A DNA stretch of 64,000 nt, taken from assembly GCF_004014775.2 (NCBI RefSeq), contig NZ_CP042808.1, positions 2,505,001 through 2,569,000 of the forward strand, given 5' to 3'. A model generated the notes under the pieces. It worked only from the letters and a program-made list of their open reading frames with translations. It was not told the origin of the DNA and made no database searches. A program made the translations under genes and the position numbers. This stretch comes from Acetobacter oryzoeni. GTDB taxonomy: Bacteria > Pseudomonadota > Alphaproteobacteria > Acetobacterales > Acetobacteraceae. How positions within the stretch are numbered: the first letter of the stretch is position 1; every line of letters begins with the position of its first letter. Of this stretch, positions 9,650-19,218 are shown in pieces.

Positions 9650-9803
9650 TGCCCCTTCTGTGCTTTTGCCTGAGATCGCTATCCCGTCGGCGGGTGCGAT
9701 TGCACCTCTCTCCAGAAGTTTTAAAACGCAGGGTCCTTCTGCCTGAGAGTTTCCGGGGCGGTTGCTCCTTCGGCGCTGGCCAAGCCAGTCTCTCCCTCTG
9801 CGT
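9650..9803 (-). promoter_or_regulatory. Tandem glycine riboswitch
   Basis: On the minus strand two adjacent aptamers can be read. Aptamer 1 (about 9803-9726) has the GAGGGAGAGAC start, the GCCGAAGGAGCAA core and ACTCTCAGGCA, closed by complementary GCAG/CTGC-type ends. Aptamer 2 (about 9716-9652) has GGAGAGA, GCACCCGCCGACGGG and ATCTCAGGCAAAAG. These match the known gcvT glycine riboswitch (Rfam Glycine family) in order and spacing. A short linker TTTTAAAAC separates them. Location directly upstream of gcvT makes it the regulator of the gcvTHP operon. Confidence 0.92.
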
Positions 9804-9859
9804 TCAGGAACCGTGACATCATTTCGCTTTCAAGTCAATCACGGCCCCTGTTACACGTA

Positions 9860-10732
9860 TTAGCCAGCAGCTTTGGGCAAATGCTTGGCAATATAAGGCG
9901 GCAGATTAAACGAACCTACATGGATTTCAGGTGTCCAGTATTGGGTCTTTTCCAAAATACCGGCTGCCTGTGCACGGGCACGCACCTGTTCCACGTCCTG
10001 CGCTTGCAGATTGCTCCCCTTGCTGGCAATCCCCAGTGTCATGAACCCACCCACATAGGTTGGCACAGCGGCCACATAGGCAGACACATGCGGAAAGAAC
10101 TTTGCACGGCGTTCGCTGGTTTCATGCAGTTCATCCGCCTGCATAAAGGGCACACCGCACTGGTTCACAATCAACCCTTCAGAGGTCAGAATGCGTGCGC
10201 AGTGTTCGTAAAAGGAATCTGTAAACAGCACTTCGCCCACCCCTATCGGATCTGTGCTATCAACAATAATCACGTCAAACGAGGCATCCGCCGCGCGGGC
10301 AACGTAATCTATGCCGTCTCCCACAATCACTTCTGCGCGTGGGTTGTTCCATGCATCCCCAGCGATAGACGGAAGGTGCTGTTTTGAAAGCTCTATAACA
10401 GCACCGTCAATTTCCACCATCACGGCTTTTTCAATACCAGGATGTTCCAGAACACGGCGCAGAACACCGCCATCCCCTGCGCCAATAATCAGCACATTTT
10501 TTGGGTTGGCATGTGTAAACAGCGGAACATGCGTGAGCATTTCCTGATAAACAAATTCATCCTTCTCGGTAATCTGCACCACGCCATCCAGCATGAGCAC
10601 ACGACCGTGGGAGTCACTTTCAAAAACAACAATATCCTGAAACGGGCTACGCGTGCGTGCCAGTTCCTTTACCACACGGAAACGCTGCCCCCAGTTATCG
10701 TACAGGGTTTCTTCAATCCATGTTTCTGCCAT
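9860..10732 (-). CDS. speE: Spermidine synthase (polyamine aminopropyltransferase)
   Basis: 290 residues from the ATG at 10732 with GGAAG about 12 bases before; a GTG at 10750 would add six residues. Typical motifs: YDNWGQRF near the start, VQITEKDEFVYQEM, LIIGAGDGGVLREV-type loop (here IIGAGDGGVLRRV) that binds the aminopropyl donor, and VIIVDSTDPIGVGE with the catalytic Asp. It makes spermidine from putrescine and decarboxylated S-adenosylmethionine. It lies downstream of speD, which makes that donor, so the two form a functional operon. Confidence 0.94.
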   Translation of the reverse strand: MAETWIEETLYDNWGQRFRVVKELARTRSPFQDIVVFESDSHGRVLMLDGVVQITEKDEFVYQEMLTHVPLFTHANPKNVLIIGAGDGGVLRRVLEHPGIEKAVMVEIDGAVIELSKQHLPSIAGDAWNNPRAEVIVGDGIDYVARAADASFDVIIVDSTDPIGVGEVLFTDSFYEHCARILTSEGLIVNQCGVPFMQADELHETSERRAKFFPHVSAYVAAVPTYVGGFMTLGIASKGSNLQAQDVEQVRARAQAAGILEKTQYWTPEIHVGSFNLPPYIAKHLPKAAG

Positions 10733-10842
10733 ACCAGCTTTATCTTCCACATACGCAGATGGGCCGTGCTGACACCGCCCTTTTTCAGAACTGTATCAGC
10801 ACGACCGTCAAACAGAGTTTACAACTTTAAGAAAAACAGCCT

Positions 10843-11310
10843 TTAGGCAACTACGCGGCCGCGGCGTTCTTCATCCACTTCAAGCCGTTTGGCCTGAAAA
10901 AGACGCTGCATAACAGGGATGGACAGGTGCGGATCACACGCGCCACACATAAAGATGTCCACCGCAGCAAAGTCGCGTTCTGGCCATGTGTGAATGGAAA
11001 TATGGCTTTCAGCCAGCACCACCACGCCAGAAACACCCCCGTTGGGTGAAAAATGATGGAAATGACTGTGCAGGATTGTGGCCCCGGCAGCACGCGCTGC
11101 TTCGCACAGTGTTGCGTCGATTTTTTCTGGATCATCCAGATTTGTGGCGCCCCACATATCGACAAGCAGGTGAGTACCTGCAAACTTCTCGCCATTCTTT
11201 TCGACGAAGTAATCTTTACGCTCTTCGTCAGCAGACGAGACCGGAACAGAAAATGCCTGGTTATTGCTCGGGTGTTCCGAGACCATCCCCAGTTGAGCAA
11301 GTGCGTTCAT
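10843..11310 (-). CDS. speD: S-adenosylmethionine decarboxylase proenzyme (SpeH/class 1B type)
   Basis: 155 residues. The self-processing site is LAESHISIHTWPE; cleavage is expected between Glu101 and Ser102, with Ser102 becoming the pyruvoyl cofactor. HFHHFSPNGGVSG and the conserved CGACDP cysteine are also present. A 40-residue N-terminal extension precedes the usual GTHLLVDMWG core and is longer than in the Thermotoga-type enzyme. It supplies decarboxylated SAM for speE, 111 bases downstream. A structured leader sits about 30 bases upstream. Confidence 0.93.
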   Translation of the reverse strand: MNALAQLGMVSEHPSNNQAFSVPVSSADEERKDYFVEKNGEKFAGTHLLVDMWGATNLDDPEKIDATLCEAARAAGATILHSHFHHFSPNGGVSGVVVLAESHISIHTWPERDFAAVDIFMCGACDPHLSIPVMQRLFQAKRLEVDEERRGRVVA

Positions 11311-11342
11311 TGACGTACCCCCAAACCAGTAGACAGCCTGTT

Positions 11343-11398
11343 GGGCAAAAATTGCCCCCTTGGGCCAAGAGCGCGCTTGGTAGGACCCCTGCGCCTAC
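11343..11398 (-). promoter_or_regulatory. Structured 5' leader of speD (candidate cis-regulatory RNA)
   Basis: Three adjacent hairpins can be drawn on the minus strand: GTAGG...CCTAC (11398-11394 with 11384-11380), CCAAG...CTTGG (11380-11376 with 11369-11365) and GGGCAA...TTGCCC (11357-11352 with 11348-11343). The CCAAG arm can also pair with a CTTGG at 11359-11363, giving a possible alternative fold. Position just upstream of a SAM-consuming polyamine gene makes regulation by a metabolite or polyamine plausible. No known Rfam family is claimed. Confidence 0.45.
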
Positions 11399-11464
11399 GT
11401 TGCAAGCATTATTTACGTGTTTCATCAATTTTTCAGAAACCCGCCACCCTAAAATACAGAATAA

Positions 11465-13813
11465 TCAACGCTCTGTAGAAGAATGCACAGTTTGTTTCAC
11501 AAGAATGTCAAACTGGCGATCCTGCCCTTTTCCCAGCGTTCGCCCTCCCAGCCAAGCCTTAAGGCGCTGCAAGGTATCTGCATCATGTGCTGCGGCAGAA
11601 TCGGCCGCAAGCTGCATGACAAGGTCTTGCTGACGCTGTGTTAAAGCCCCTGTTTCTGGCAGGGCATGACTAGCCAAACGCCCAACCACCTGCACAGCAT
11701 CTGCCCATTGCTTGCCTTGCTCATACAATTGCCCGCGCAGTTCCAAACCCGTATCGGATTCATCATCAGCCAGTAGGGCCAATGCGCCTGCTCTATCCCC
11801 TTTGGCCAGCGCAAGATGCGCTTCATCATAATGGCGGCGTGCAGCCATATCCTCCGGCAAGCCGGGCACAGTGCTTTGTTCCAATGCCACCATAGCGGCA
11901 TTTACATTACCTGCCTTGAAAGCGGCCTGAACAATTTGCTCCTGTATTTCTGCTCGTGCTACCGGATCAGCTGTCAGCACAACAGCTTGTTTGAACGCCA
12001 TAACCGCAGCATCGGCCTGCCCTATCTGCAACAGAAGCGCTCCGTAGCCTCTCAACAGTTTTGCCTTGTATGCATTATCTTCCAGTAAAGGCAGTTGGGT
12101 TTGCAAAATATGCACCCGTTGCTCTGCAGATAATGCCCCGTCCTCTCCGCCCACTGCCTTGCCTGATGGCAGAGTATTAAACGCAAGCACGTACAAGGCC
12201 TGCCGCCGCAAAACCTCCAACCTATCCTGTGGCATTTGTGCCGAGGCAGAAAGCCCATCCAGCACTGTTAAAGCCTGTTTTGCCCGGCCGCATTGCACCA
12301 GTGCTGAAGACAATAAGAAATTGGTATATGCGCGCGCAGAAGGCACAGCCTTTCCAACGCCTTCTTTCCCATCAAGAAGGTTTTGAAAGCTCTCTGCGGC
12401 CATGCCGGCATCAATCTGATCATGTTGCAACAGAAAGTTCACCAGATCTGCACGCGCATAAGCGGCTTTTTCCGAGTCTGCTGCAGCTGTCAGATTTTCC
12501 AGCGTAATCCGTGCTGATTCTGCATTTCCTTCACGGTTTTGCATAAGCGCACGCGCGAGATCATAAACGCCATCAGTGGGCAGAGGTTCCAGAATGGATG
12601 CTGCTTCATCCGTGCCATAACGTGCAATATAATTTATAACCTGAGGAAGAAGCAGATCACGCAACGGTTGTGGATAGCGCAGGATCTGTTCGTAATGGCG
12701 TGCAAGCAGAACAGATGCATCTTTGCTGCTTGCACCACTCAACATCAGATACAGCGCATGCCATATCTCCAGTTCTAGAACTGCCCCTTCCATTTGCGCC
12801 AGAACGGGCGCTGCAGCATTTACATCGTGGCTTAGCAACGCTGCGCATACCCGCAGAAAGAGTACTCCCACCGGTGGGCCGCCTGGTGCAGAACGCTGGG
12901 GCATATTCTTAACAAGATGCCACGCATCTTCCGGATGTCCGGCCGCAAAAGCAGCGCGTGCAGCAGCAACCTGCGCTGGCCACCGCAAAGAAGGTGGAGC
13001 CTTTTCAGCATCAGTTTTTGCTGTGAGCCAGTCCTTTTGTAAAACAGCAGCTGGCGCCGAACGTAACCCCAACCAGAACCAATCCTGCCCACCTTCCAGC
13101 GGTGCTGTTTCTGGTGTTCCCAGCCCTACTGGCAAAGCATCCAGCCCCAATGCTGAAAGAAAGACGCCTTTATCTGTGACAACGTCCAATCTGATCTGCG
13201 ATGAATCTGCTGCCACCACAACACCTTGGGCAGACCCACGCACGCCATACCCTATGGCCCTATAGGCAGAACGATTTCCGGTTTCCGTAACAGCTGGCAC
13301 AATCAGCAACCGTGTGCCGGTAGCTGGATCTGGAAACGAGATAACGTGACCAGACTGTTTTTGTGGAAAGAGAACGGCCTCTGGCATCATAACCGCAGGC
13401 GGTGCAGACCTTGTGCGATCTGAATCGTCTTTTTGAAGCTGCACCACCAGCCAGCCATCTAGCTTTTTGCGCAACACAATATGCGGATGAGATGGCATAT
13501 GAACACGCAAAACGGTGGCACTTTCCAGAACCGTAACATCCGTATCTGCAAAAATGCCTTGGCCTGCAAAATTGTGCGCCAAAGATGCTACAGGACGATC
13601 CGCCACTATCAGTAGATCAGGCCCAGACCAAAAAGCGGCAAGCGCAACCTCTGCCCCTATAGGCAGAAAAAGAGATGCTCCTTGCTGACCATCCAGAGAT
13701 TCTTCCTGCACAGCAGGAACGGGAAGAGCGTGCAGGCCATCTTCACCGGCTACAGCTGGCAACATGGGCAGCAATAAACACGCAGAAAGCATTCCGCACA
13801 TATATTTGCCCAT
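11465..13813 (-). CDS. Exported tetratricopeptide-repeat protein of unknown function
   Basis: 782 residues from the ATG at 13813; earlier in-frame starts place a Cys-rich, non-signal segment ahead of the hydrophobic CGMLSACLLLPMLPAVAG signal peptide. After the signal comes a beta-rich region (about residues 25-250) with FWSGPDLLIVADRP, then an alpha-helical C-terminal part with TPR-like helix pairs, for example YGALLLQIGQADAAVMAFKQ and ARADLVNFLLQHDQ. Such proteins usually act as periplasmic scaffolds, but no partner is evident here. It is divergent from a LysR-type regulator 142 bases away, which may control it. The specific function is not recognised. Confidence 0.7.
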   Translation of the reverse strand: MGKYMCGMLSACLLLPMLPAVAGEDGLHALPVPAVQEESLDGQQGASLFLPIGAEVALAAFWSGPDLLIVADRPVASLAHNFAGQGIFADTDVTVLESATVLRVHMPSHPHIVLRKKLDGWLVVQLQKDDSDRTRSAPPAVMMPEAVLFPQKQSGHVISFPDPATGTRLLIVPAVTETGNRSAYRAIGYGVRGSAQGVVVAADSSQIRLDVVTDKGVFLSALGLDALPVGLGTPETAPLEGGQDWFWLGLRSAPAAVLQKDWLTAKTDAEKAPPSLRWPAQVAAARAAFAAGHPEDAWHLVKNMPQRSAPGGPPVGVLFLRVCAALLSHDVNAAAPVLAQMEGAVLELEIWHALYLMLSGASSKDASVLLARHYEQILRYPQPLRDLLLPQVINYIARYGTDEAASILEPLPTDGVYDLARALMQNREGNAESARITLENLTAAADSEKAAYARADLVNFLLQHDQIDAGMAAESFQNLLDGKEGVGKAVPSARAYTNFLLSSALVQCGRAKQALTVLDGLSASAQMPQDRLEVLRRQALYVLAFNTLPSGKAVGGEDGALSAEQRVHILQTQLPLLEDNAYKAKLLRGYGALLLQIGQADAAVMAFKQAVVLTADPVARAEIQEQIVQAAFKAGNVNAAMVALEQSTVPGLPEDMAARRHYDEAHLALAKGDRAGALALLADDESDTGLELRGQLYEQGKQWADAVQVVGRLASHALPETGALTQRQQDLVMQLAADSAAAHDADTLQRLKAWLGGRTLGKGQDRQFDILVKQTVHSSTER

Positions 13814-13955
13814 TACAGATTTACCTGTTGCCACATCTCCTCCAACCTCAAACATGCTGCAATGCTGCTTTTGGCAGCATACGGCCTGCATGACAAAGGA
13901 GCCACAGCCTATGCTAGAAAAAACCAACCGTTTCCATCATGCTGGGGCGCTATAA

Positions 13956-14873
13956 ATGCTGGATCGCATCACCAGTATGCAGATTTTTGTCAAAGTTGTA
14001 GCAGCAGGTAGCTTTACGGGTGCCGCGCGCCTTATGGCGCTTTCTCCAACCATGGTAACCAAACATGTCACGGCATTGGAAACACGGTTAGGCGTTTCCC
14101 TGTTTCAACGCAGCACGCGGCATCTCTCCTTAACTGAAGCGGGACGCCTGTTTTTGGAAAGCTGCCAGCGCATTCTGGCCGATGTAGAAAACATGGAACA
14201 AACCGTAAGCGAACAGTACCGTGAACCGCGTGGGCAATTGCGCCTGAATGCCCCTGTTTCCTTCGCCATACGGTATGTTGCACCTTATCTGCCTGAATTC
14301 AGCCGAAGATATCCGCAGGTTCAGATAGAACTTGGGTTGAATGACAGACCTGTTGATCTGGTTGAGGAAGGCTGGGATCTCACTTTGCGTATCCGTAATC
14401 TAACAGTCAGCACGCTGCGTGCACGTAAATTGGCTGCTGTGCGTATGGTTATCTGTGCCTCACCTGCTTATTTGGCAAAAGCTGGCACACCCACGCATGT
14501 CGATGCATTGCAGCATCATAATTGCCTTGGATATACCCTGAGCGGGAACAACAGCGCATCCCGCTGGCATTTTGGAGAAAACGGAGAAAAAACCGTTTCT
14601 GTTTCCGGCCTGCTCTCCGCCAATAATGGAGATGCCTTGCGGGAGGCCACAGTAGCTGGCGCTGGCATTGCTTATTTGCCGCTTTTTGTTGTGAGCCAAG
14701 AACTGCAACGCGGCCAACTTATTGCTTTATCGCTAGATTACCCCACCACACCGGGACCAGACTTACACGCCGTTTATGCACCCGGCACAAGTATTCCCTT
14801 AAAAGTCCGTGCCATGATTGATTATCTTGCTCAGTGTTATGGCCCGATTCCGCCATGGGAAAACGCGGCATAG
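13956..14873 (+). CDS. LysR family transcriptional regulator
   Basis: 305 residues, the usual LTTR length. The N-terminal winged helix-turn-helix (residues 1-60) reads MQIFVKVVAAGSFTGAAR, then LGVSLFQRSTRHLSLTEAG. The rest is the periplasmic-binding-like co-inducer domain (VQIELGLNDRPVDLVEEGWD, and LYHAVYAP-like LHAVYAPG near the end). It is of the CrgA/DmlR-like branch. It is divergently oriented to the TPR protein, a typical arrangement for a regulator and its target, but this is inference. A GGGGCG motif lies 8 bases before the ATG. Confidence 0.9.
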   Translation: MLDRITSMQIFVKVVAAGSFTGAARLMALSPTMVTKHVTALETRLGVSLFQRSTRHLSLTEAGRLFLESCQRILADVENMEQTVSEQYREPRGQLRLNAPVSFAIRYVAPYLPEFSRRYPQVQIELGLNDRPVDLVEEGWDLTLRIRNLTVSTLRARKLAAVRMVICASPAYLAKAGTPTHVDALQHHNCLGYTLSGNNSASRWHFGENGEKTVSVSGLLSANNGDALREATVAGAGIAYLPLFVVSQELQRGQLIALSLDYPTTPGPDLHAVYAPGTSIPLKVRAMIDYLAQCYGPIPPWENAA

Positions 14874-14925
14874 CCCAAGAGATATATGGGAAAAATTGTC
14901 TTTTATATTTTGAAAGATTCTAAAA

Positions 14926-15001
14926 TGGTGAGCCGGGAGGGACTCGAACCCTCGACCATTCGATTAAAAGTCGAATGCTCTACCAACTGAGCTACCGGCT
15001 C
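14926..15001 (-). tRNA. tRNA-Lys (UUU anticodon)
   Basis: All four arms can be drawn: acceptor GAGCCGG/CCGGCTC, D-arm GCTC...GAGC, anticodon stem TTCGA/TCGAA with loop CTTTTAA (anticodon TTT), and T-arm GAGGG TTCGAGT CCCTC. The 3' CCA is encoded. 76 nt including CCA. Confidence 0.97.
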
Positions 15002-15047
15002 ACACCTTTAACCGTGCAAAACTTGATGTCTGCGCGATGGAGGTGTT

Positions 15048-15075
15048 CCTAAACGGATTACCTTACCTCTGTCAA
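15048..15075 (-). promoter_or_regulatory. Possible sigma-70 promoter of tRNA-Lys
   Basis: On the minus strand TTGACA (15075-15070) is a perfect -35 box; 16 bases later TTTAGG (15053-15048) is a poor -10 match. It lies about 47 bases upstream of the tRNA 5' end. Confidence 0.45.
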
Positions 15076-15135
15076 GCAGTAGAAAGAATTTTGTGCCATT
15101 CCTGTAAAATCAGATGGTTTGATTGCTTTCAGACA

Positions 15136-15173
15136 TAAAAAAAGCGCCACCCCAACGGGAGTGACGCTTTTTT
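15136..15173 (-). terminator. Terminator of the gyrA-coaD-ppi unit
   Basis: Imperfect GC-rich stem around AAAGCG...CGCTTT with A-run and T-run flanks, 17 bases after the cyclophilin stop. It can act in both directions. Confidence 0.8.
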
Positions 15174-15189
15174 GCAGATATTCGAAAAA

Positions 15190-15681
15190 TCAGGATTTTT
15201 CGCCAACTGCCGGACGCATGCGAGAAATCCGATCCGGATCCTTCACCATGCCGGACATGCCAGAACCATGTTTAATTTTATCTACGTTTTCCATGCCTTC
15301 AATCACTTCACCCACAATGGTGTACTGACCATCAAGGTGCGGAGAAGGTTCAAACATGATGAAGAACTGGCTGTTGGCACTGTTCGGATCAGACGTCCGA
15401 GCCATGCCGATGGTGCCACGTTCAAACTTGGCTTTGTTGGTGAACTCTGCAGGCAGATCCGGCAGTTTGCTGCCATGCATACCCGTGCCCGTTGGGTCAC
15501 CACCCTGCGCCATAAAGCCAGGAATAACACGGTGGAAAGGTACGTTATCGTAAAAACCTTCTGCCGCCAGCGTGCGAATACGTTCCGCAGCCTTGGGGGC
15601 CAGATCCGGGCGCAGTCTAATAATGACGCGACCGTGCGGGATATCCATATGAATGATATCGTTTTTATCTTCTGAAGACAT
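15190..15681 (-). CDS. Peptidyl-prolyl cis-trans isomerase, cyclophilin type
   Basis: 163 residues from the ATG at 15681 with AAGGAGAG upstream; the 9-residue longer frame has no such site. Cyclophilin motifs: VPFHRVIPGFMAQGGDP (catalytic Arg and Phe), GTIGMART, NSANSQFFIMF and LDGQYTIVGEV. No signal peptide, so a cytoplasmic PpiB-like foldase is expected. It follows coaD by 41 bases and likely shares the gyrA-coaD transcript. Confidence 0.92.
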   Translation of the reverse strand: MSSEDKNDIIHMDIPHGRVIIRLRPDLAPKAAERIRTLAAEGFYDNVPFHRVIPGFMAQGGDPTGTGMHGSKLPDLPAEFTNKAKFERGTIGMARTSDPNSANSQFFIMFEPSPHLDGQYTIVGEVIEGMENVDKIKHGSGMSGMVKDPDRISRMRPAVGEKS

Positions 15682-15722
15682 CAGAAACTCTCCTTGTGTT
15701 TGCAACACCTATGCTTGCCACT

Positions 15723-16262
15723 TCAGACAGAAACGTTTTTCCTGTCAGCTAGACGTGCCAACAAACGCGCCTGCGTGCCTGGTGTTACAAATTCCGAAAT
15801 ATCTCCGCCGTAACTGGCAATTTCTTTCACCAGACGCGAAGAAATAAATTGGGTGTGTTCCGAAGCCATAAGGAACACGCTTTCAATTCCGGCATCCAGT
15901 TTGCGGTTTACGCCGCTCATCTGAATTTCGTAATCAAAATCTGAAAGCACCCGAAGACCGCGGAAAATCAGCGTTGCACCGTGTTCTCGCACAGCCTTCA
16001 CCAACAGGGAATTAAATGGCACCACCACAATATCCCCACCCGTGTTGTGGCGAATGGCGGGTAAGGCTTCTTCCACACAGGCAATCCGCTCATCCAATGG
16101 CATAAGCGGATTTTTGCCGGGGTTGTGGGCCACACCTATCACCAGCCGGTCCACCAAACGGGATGCGCGTTCAATCACATCCAGATGGCCAACCGTTACC
16201 GGATCAAACGTGCCAGCGTAAAAGCCTACCCGCTTGGGCACGGAGCCTACGGGGGTGTTCAT
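15723..16262 (-). CDS. coaD: Pantetheine-phosphate adenylyltransferase
   Basis: 179 residues. The nucleotidyltransferase signature [10 protein letters not shown] (residues 17-26) supplies the catalytic His, and the late [14 protein letters not shown] is the conserved ISSRLVKE motif. It makes dephospho-CoA from phosphopantetheine and ATP. The ATG overlaps the TGA of gyrA by 3 bases (ATGA), so translation is probably coupled to gyrA. It is slightly longer than the E. coli enzyme (159 residues) because of an N-terminal and a C-terminal extension. Confidence 0.94.
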   Translation of the reverse strand: MNTPVGSVPKRVGFYAGTFDPVTVGHLDVIERASRLVDRLVIGVAHNPGKNPLMPLDERIACVEEALPAIRHNTGGDIVVVPFNSLLVKAVREHGATLIFRGLRVLSDFDYEIQMSGVNRKLDAGIESVFLMASEHTQFISSRLVKEIASYGGDISEFVTPGTQARLLARLADRKNVSV

Positions 16263-19024
16263 TCCCCCTCAGCCTCTCCTGCCTCATCTTCACCATCATC
16301 CATAACGGGGAAGACGCTGGTGACGCGTTCATCATCATTCAGGCGGAACAGCGTTACACCGCTAGCCTGACGCGCCATGACACGGACCTGATCAACTGGC
16401 ACACGGATAAGGCGACCAGCATCCGTTACCAGCATCACATCCGTGCCTTCCAGAACAGGCAAGGTGGCAGCCACTTCTTTCCCGCGCTTGTTGGCGGAGA
16501 ACGTCATGTTGGTAATGCCTTGCCCGCCACGCCCGCTTACACGGTAATCATACGCGGAAGAGCGGCGCCCGAAGCCACCATCACTGACAATCAGCAGAAT
16601 TTCTTCAGCTTCTTCGAGCTGCGCAAAACGTTCCGGAGAAAGCAGTGCATCGGTGTTGCTGCCTTCTTCTTCATCCGAATCGGCCTGCACGGTATCTGCA
16701 TCTTCCTCAGCAGCTTCTGCTGCGTTTTCCGCCCGACGCTTGGCATTTGCCATCCGCAGGTAAGCTGAGCGTTCTTCTACCGTTGCTTCAACATGATTCA
16801 GCACAGCAAGGCTGATCACGCGGTCACCTTCTGCAAGGCGGATACCCCGCACACCAGAAGACCCACGACCAGCAAACACACGCAATGTGTCATCAGTAAT
16901 CTGGAAGCGGATACACCGTGCCCCACGTGTCGCAAGGAACACATCCTGCCCTTCCCGGCAGGTGGCAACACCTATCAGGCTATCCCCTTCATCCAGCTTC
17001 ATGGCGATCATGCCGGACGAGCGGATATTGCGGAAATCACTCAAACGGTTACGGCGCACATTGCCGCTGGCTGTTGCAAAGACCAGATGCAGGGCCTCCC
17101 ACAGTTCCTCATCCTGCGGCAGTGGCAGCACAGCCGTAATGCTATCGGAACCCAAATCTGGCAACAGGTTCACCAAGGCGCGGCCTTTGGCGGCTGGCCC
17201 GGCTTCTGGCAGACGCCAGACCTTTTGACGATACACTTTACCGCCAGAAGAGAAGAACATGACCCACTGATGGGTGTGGGCATTAAAGGACCGTACAACA
17301 ATATCATCGCCACGGGTGCTGGCACCTGTGCGGCCGCGGCCACCACGGTTTTGCGCACGGAACACATCCAGCGGCGTGCGTTTAATAAACCCTTCCCGCG
17401 TAATGGTTACAACCATCTGGCCGGGTTCGATCAGGCTTTCATCATCCTGATCCCCCGCATAATCCGCAATTTCGGTCATGCGTGGGGTGGCAATTTCTGC
17501 GCGGGCTACGGAAAGTTCATCACGCAGCACTTCCATGCGGCGGATATGGCTGCCGATAATTTCCAGCAGCTCGTTAATGCGCTGAGCAACTTCCGAGAGT
17601 TCCTGCTGGATCTTATCGCGTTCCAGCCCTGTCAGGCGTTGCAGACGCAGTTCCAGAATACCGCGTGCCTGTGCTTCTGTCAGACGCACCTTGCCGTCTA
17701 CAACCACGTTGCCGTCATCATGAATCAGGGCCAGCAAGGGTTCTACATCTGCGGCATTCCATTGCGCAGCCATAAGCGCTTCACGCGCTGCAGCGGCATC
17801 TGGTGCCCCACGAATCAGAGCAATAACGGCATCAATATTGGCAACGGCAATAACCAGCCCCACCAGAATGTGCCCGCGATCACGCGCCTTGTTCAACTCA
17901 AACCGCGAACGGCGGAGAATCACTTCCTCACGGAACGCAATAAAGGCTTCCAGCACATCCTTCAGCCCCATCAGGCGGGGCTTGCCACCATCCAGCGCCA
18001 GCATGTTCACGCCAAAGGATGTCTGAAGCTGGGTGAAACGATAAAGCTGGTTCAGCACCACTTCTGGTGTGGCATCACGCTTGATTTCGATAACCACCCG
18101 CATACCGGAGCGATCAGATTCATCACGGATATCGGCAATGCCTTCGATCTGCTTGTTGCGTACCAGATCGGCAATACGTTCCTGCAAAGTGGCCTTGTTA
18201 ACCTGATACGGAATTTCCGTAACGATAATGGCCTTACGGTCTTTGCGAATTTCTTCAATATCTGCCTTGGCACGAATAATAACGGCCCCGCGCCCTGTGG
18301 CAAACGCACTGCGGATACCAGACCGCCCAAGAATAATACCACCTGTGGGGAAATCCGGCCCCGGCACATATTCCATCAGATCATCAAGCGAGAGATCTGG
18401 ATTGGCAATCAGTGCCAACGTGGCATCAATAACTTCTGATGGATTATGCGTAGGGATATTGGTGGCCATACCCACCGCAATACCCGTGGCACCATTGATC
18501 AGCAGATTTGGGAAAGTGGCAGGAAGAACGGTTGGTTCTTCTTCACTTTCATCATAGTTCGGCTGAAAATCGACCGTATCGCGGTCAATATCATTCAACA
18601 GAAATGTGGAAGCTTTGGCCAGCCGAGCTTCGGTATAACGCATGGCGGCGGGGCTATCACCATCCACCGAGCCAAAATTACCCTGCCCGTCAATCAGCTT
18701 GACCCGCATGGACCAAGACTGAGCCATACGCACCATGGCATCATAAATAGAGGAGTCACCATGCGGATGGTATTTACCCATCACCTCACCAACTGCGCGG
18801 GCAGATTTGCGGTAAGGTTTATCGTAGGTAAAACCGCTCTCATGCATGGCATACAGGATGCGACGATGAACAGGCTTAAGACCATCTCGCACATCCGGCA
18901 GCGCACGGCTGACAATAACCGACATCGCATACGCGAGGTAGGAGGAGCGCATCTCCTCCTCAATGGTTACGGGCAGAAGGTCTGAGGGTTCCGGTACACC
19001 CGGCTGGTCAGAAATCTCGGTCAA
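16259..19024 (-). CDS. gyrA: DNA gyrase subunit A
   Basis: 921 residues. The catalytic tyrosine is Y130 in [10 protein letters not shown]. The quinolone region reads [10 protein letters not shown], with Ser91 and Asp95 at the positions of E. coli Ser83 and Asp87, i.e. the unmutated state. C-terminal beta-pinwheel blades are present, including the GyrA-box region GGRGRTG. An acidic, low-complexity insertion (about residues 760-800, rich in Glu/Asp/Ala) splits two blades and the protein ends in an acidic tail; both are common in alphaproteobacteria. The start is TTG at 19024, because an in-frame TAA lies two codons upstream and no earlier ATG is in frame. It is the first gene of gyrA-coaD-cyclophilin. 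Confidence 0.95.
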   Translation of the reverse strand: MTEISDQPGVPEPSDLLPVTIEEEMRSSYLAYAMSVIVSRALPDVRDGLKPVHRRILYAMHESGFTYDKPYRKSARAVGEVMGKYHPHGDSSIYDAMVRMAQSWSMRVKLIDGQGNFGSVDGDSPAAMRYTEARLAKASTFLLNDIDRDTVDFQPNYDESEEEPTVLPATFPNLLINGATGIAVGMATNIPTHNPSEVIDATLALIANPDLSLDDLMEYVPGPDFPTGGIILGRSGIRSAFATGRGAVIIRAKADIEEIRKDRKAIIVTEIPYQVNKATLQERIADLVRNKQIEGIADIRDESDRSGMRVVIEIKRDATPEVVLNQLYRFTQLQTSFGVNMLALDGGKPRLMGLKDVLEAFIAFREEVILRRSRFELNKARDRGHILVGLVIAVANIDAVIALIRGAPDAAAAREALMAAQWNAADVEPLLALIHDDGNVVVDGKVRLTEAQARGILELRLQRLTGLERDKIQQELSEVAQRINELLEIIGSHIRRMEVLRDELSVARAEIATPRMTEIADYAGDQDDESLIEPGQMVVTITREGFIKRTPLDVFRAQNRGGRGRTGASTRGDDIVVRSFNAHTHQWVMFFSSGGKVYRQKVWRLPEAGPAAKGRALVNLLPDLGSDSITAVLPLPQDEELWEALHLVFATASGNVRRNRLSDFRNIRSSGMIAMKLDEGDSLIGVATCREGQDVFLATRGARCIRFQITDDTLRVFAGRGSSGVRGIRLAEGDRVISLAVLNHVEATVEERSAYLRMANAKRRAENAAEAAEEDADTVQADSDEEEGSNTDALLSPERFAQLEEAEEILLIVSDGGFGRRSSAYDYRVSGRGGQGITNMTFSANKRGKEVAATLPVLEGTDVMLVTDAGRLIRVPVDQVRVMARQASGVTLFRLNDDERVTSVFPVMDDGEDEAGEAEGE

Positions 19025-19046
19025 GGTTTATCCGCTCTGTCATGCT

Positions 19047-19073
19047 GCACGCTCCAGATTATGGAGCATGTGC
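19047..19073 (-). repeat. Inverted repeat in the gyrA 5' region
   Basis: GCACGCTCCA (19047-19056) and TGGAGCATGTGC (19062-19073) pair around a 5-base loop with a two-base bulge. It lies 23 bases upstream of the gyrA TTG, so it would be in the leader RNA or in the promoter. Confidence 0.5.
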
Positions 19074-19218
19074 CAAATCCACTTCTGCACCGGTTACCCG
19101 GCACTTGCAGAATATTTTCTAGCACACAAAACTCGCACCACCTAGCGGCTGAAATAGCAGACTTGCTTCGGGCAAAAGGCTGTGCCCATCATGATGCACA
19201 CTATAAGGAGTTCCAGCC

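Noticed and set aside
16793..18439. 548-codon open frame on the plus strand
   Set aside because: Entirely antisense to gyrA; composition (His, Cys, Gln, Asn rich) is that of a frame mirror of a highly biased gene, with no family motif.
16259..19024. Acidic insertion in GyrA as a novelty
   Set aside because: Similar acidic insertions between C-terminal blades are usual in alphaproteobacterial GyrA, so it is not reported as a finding.
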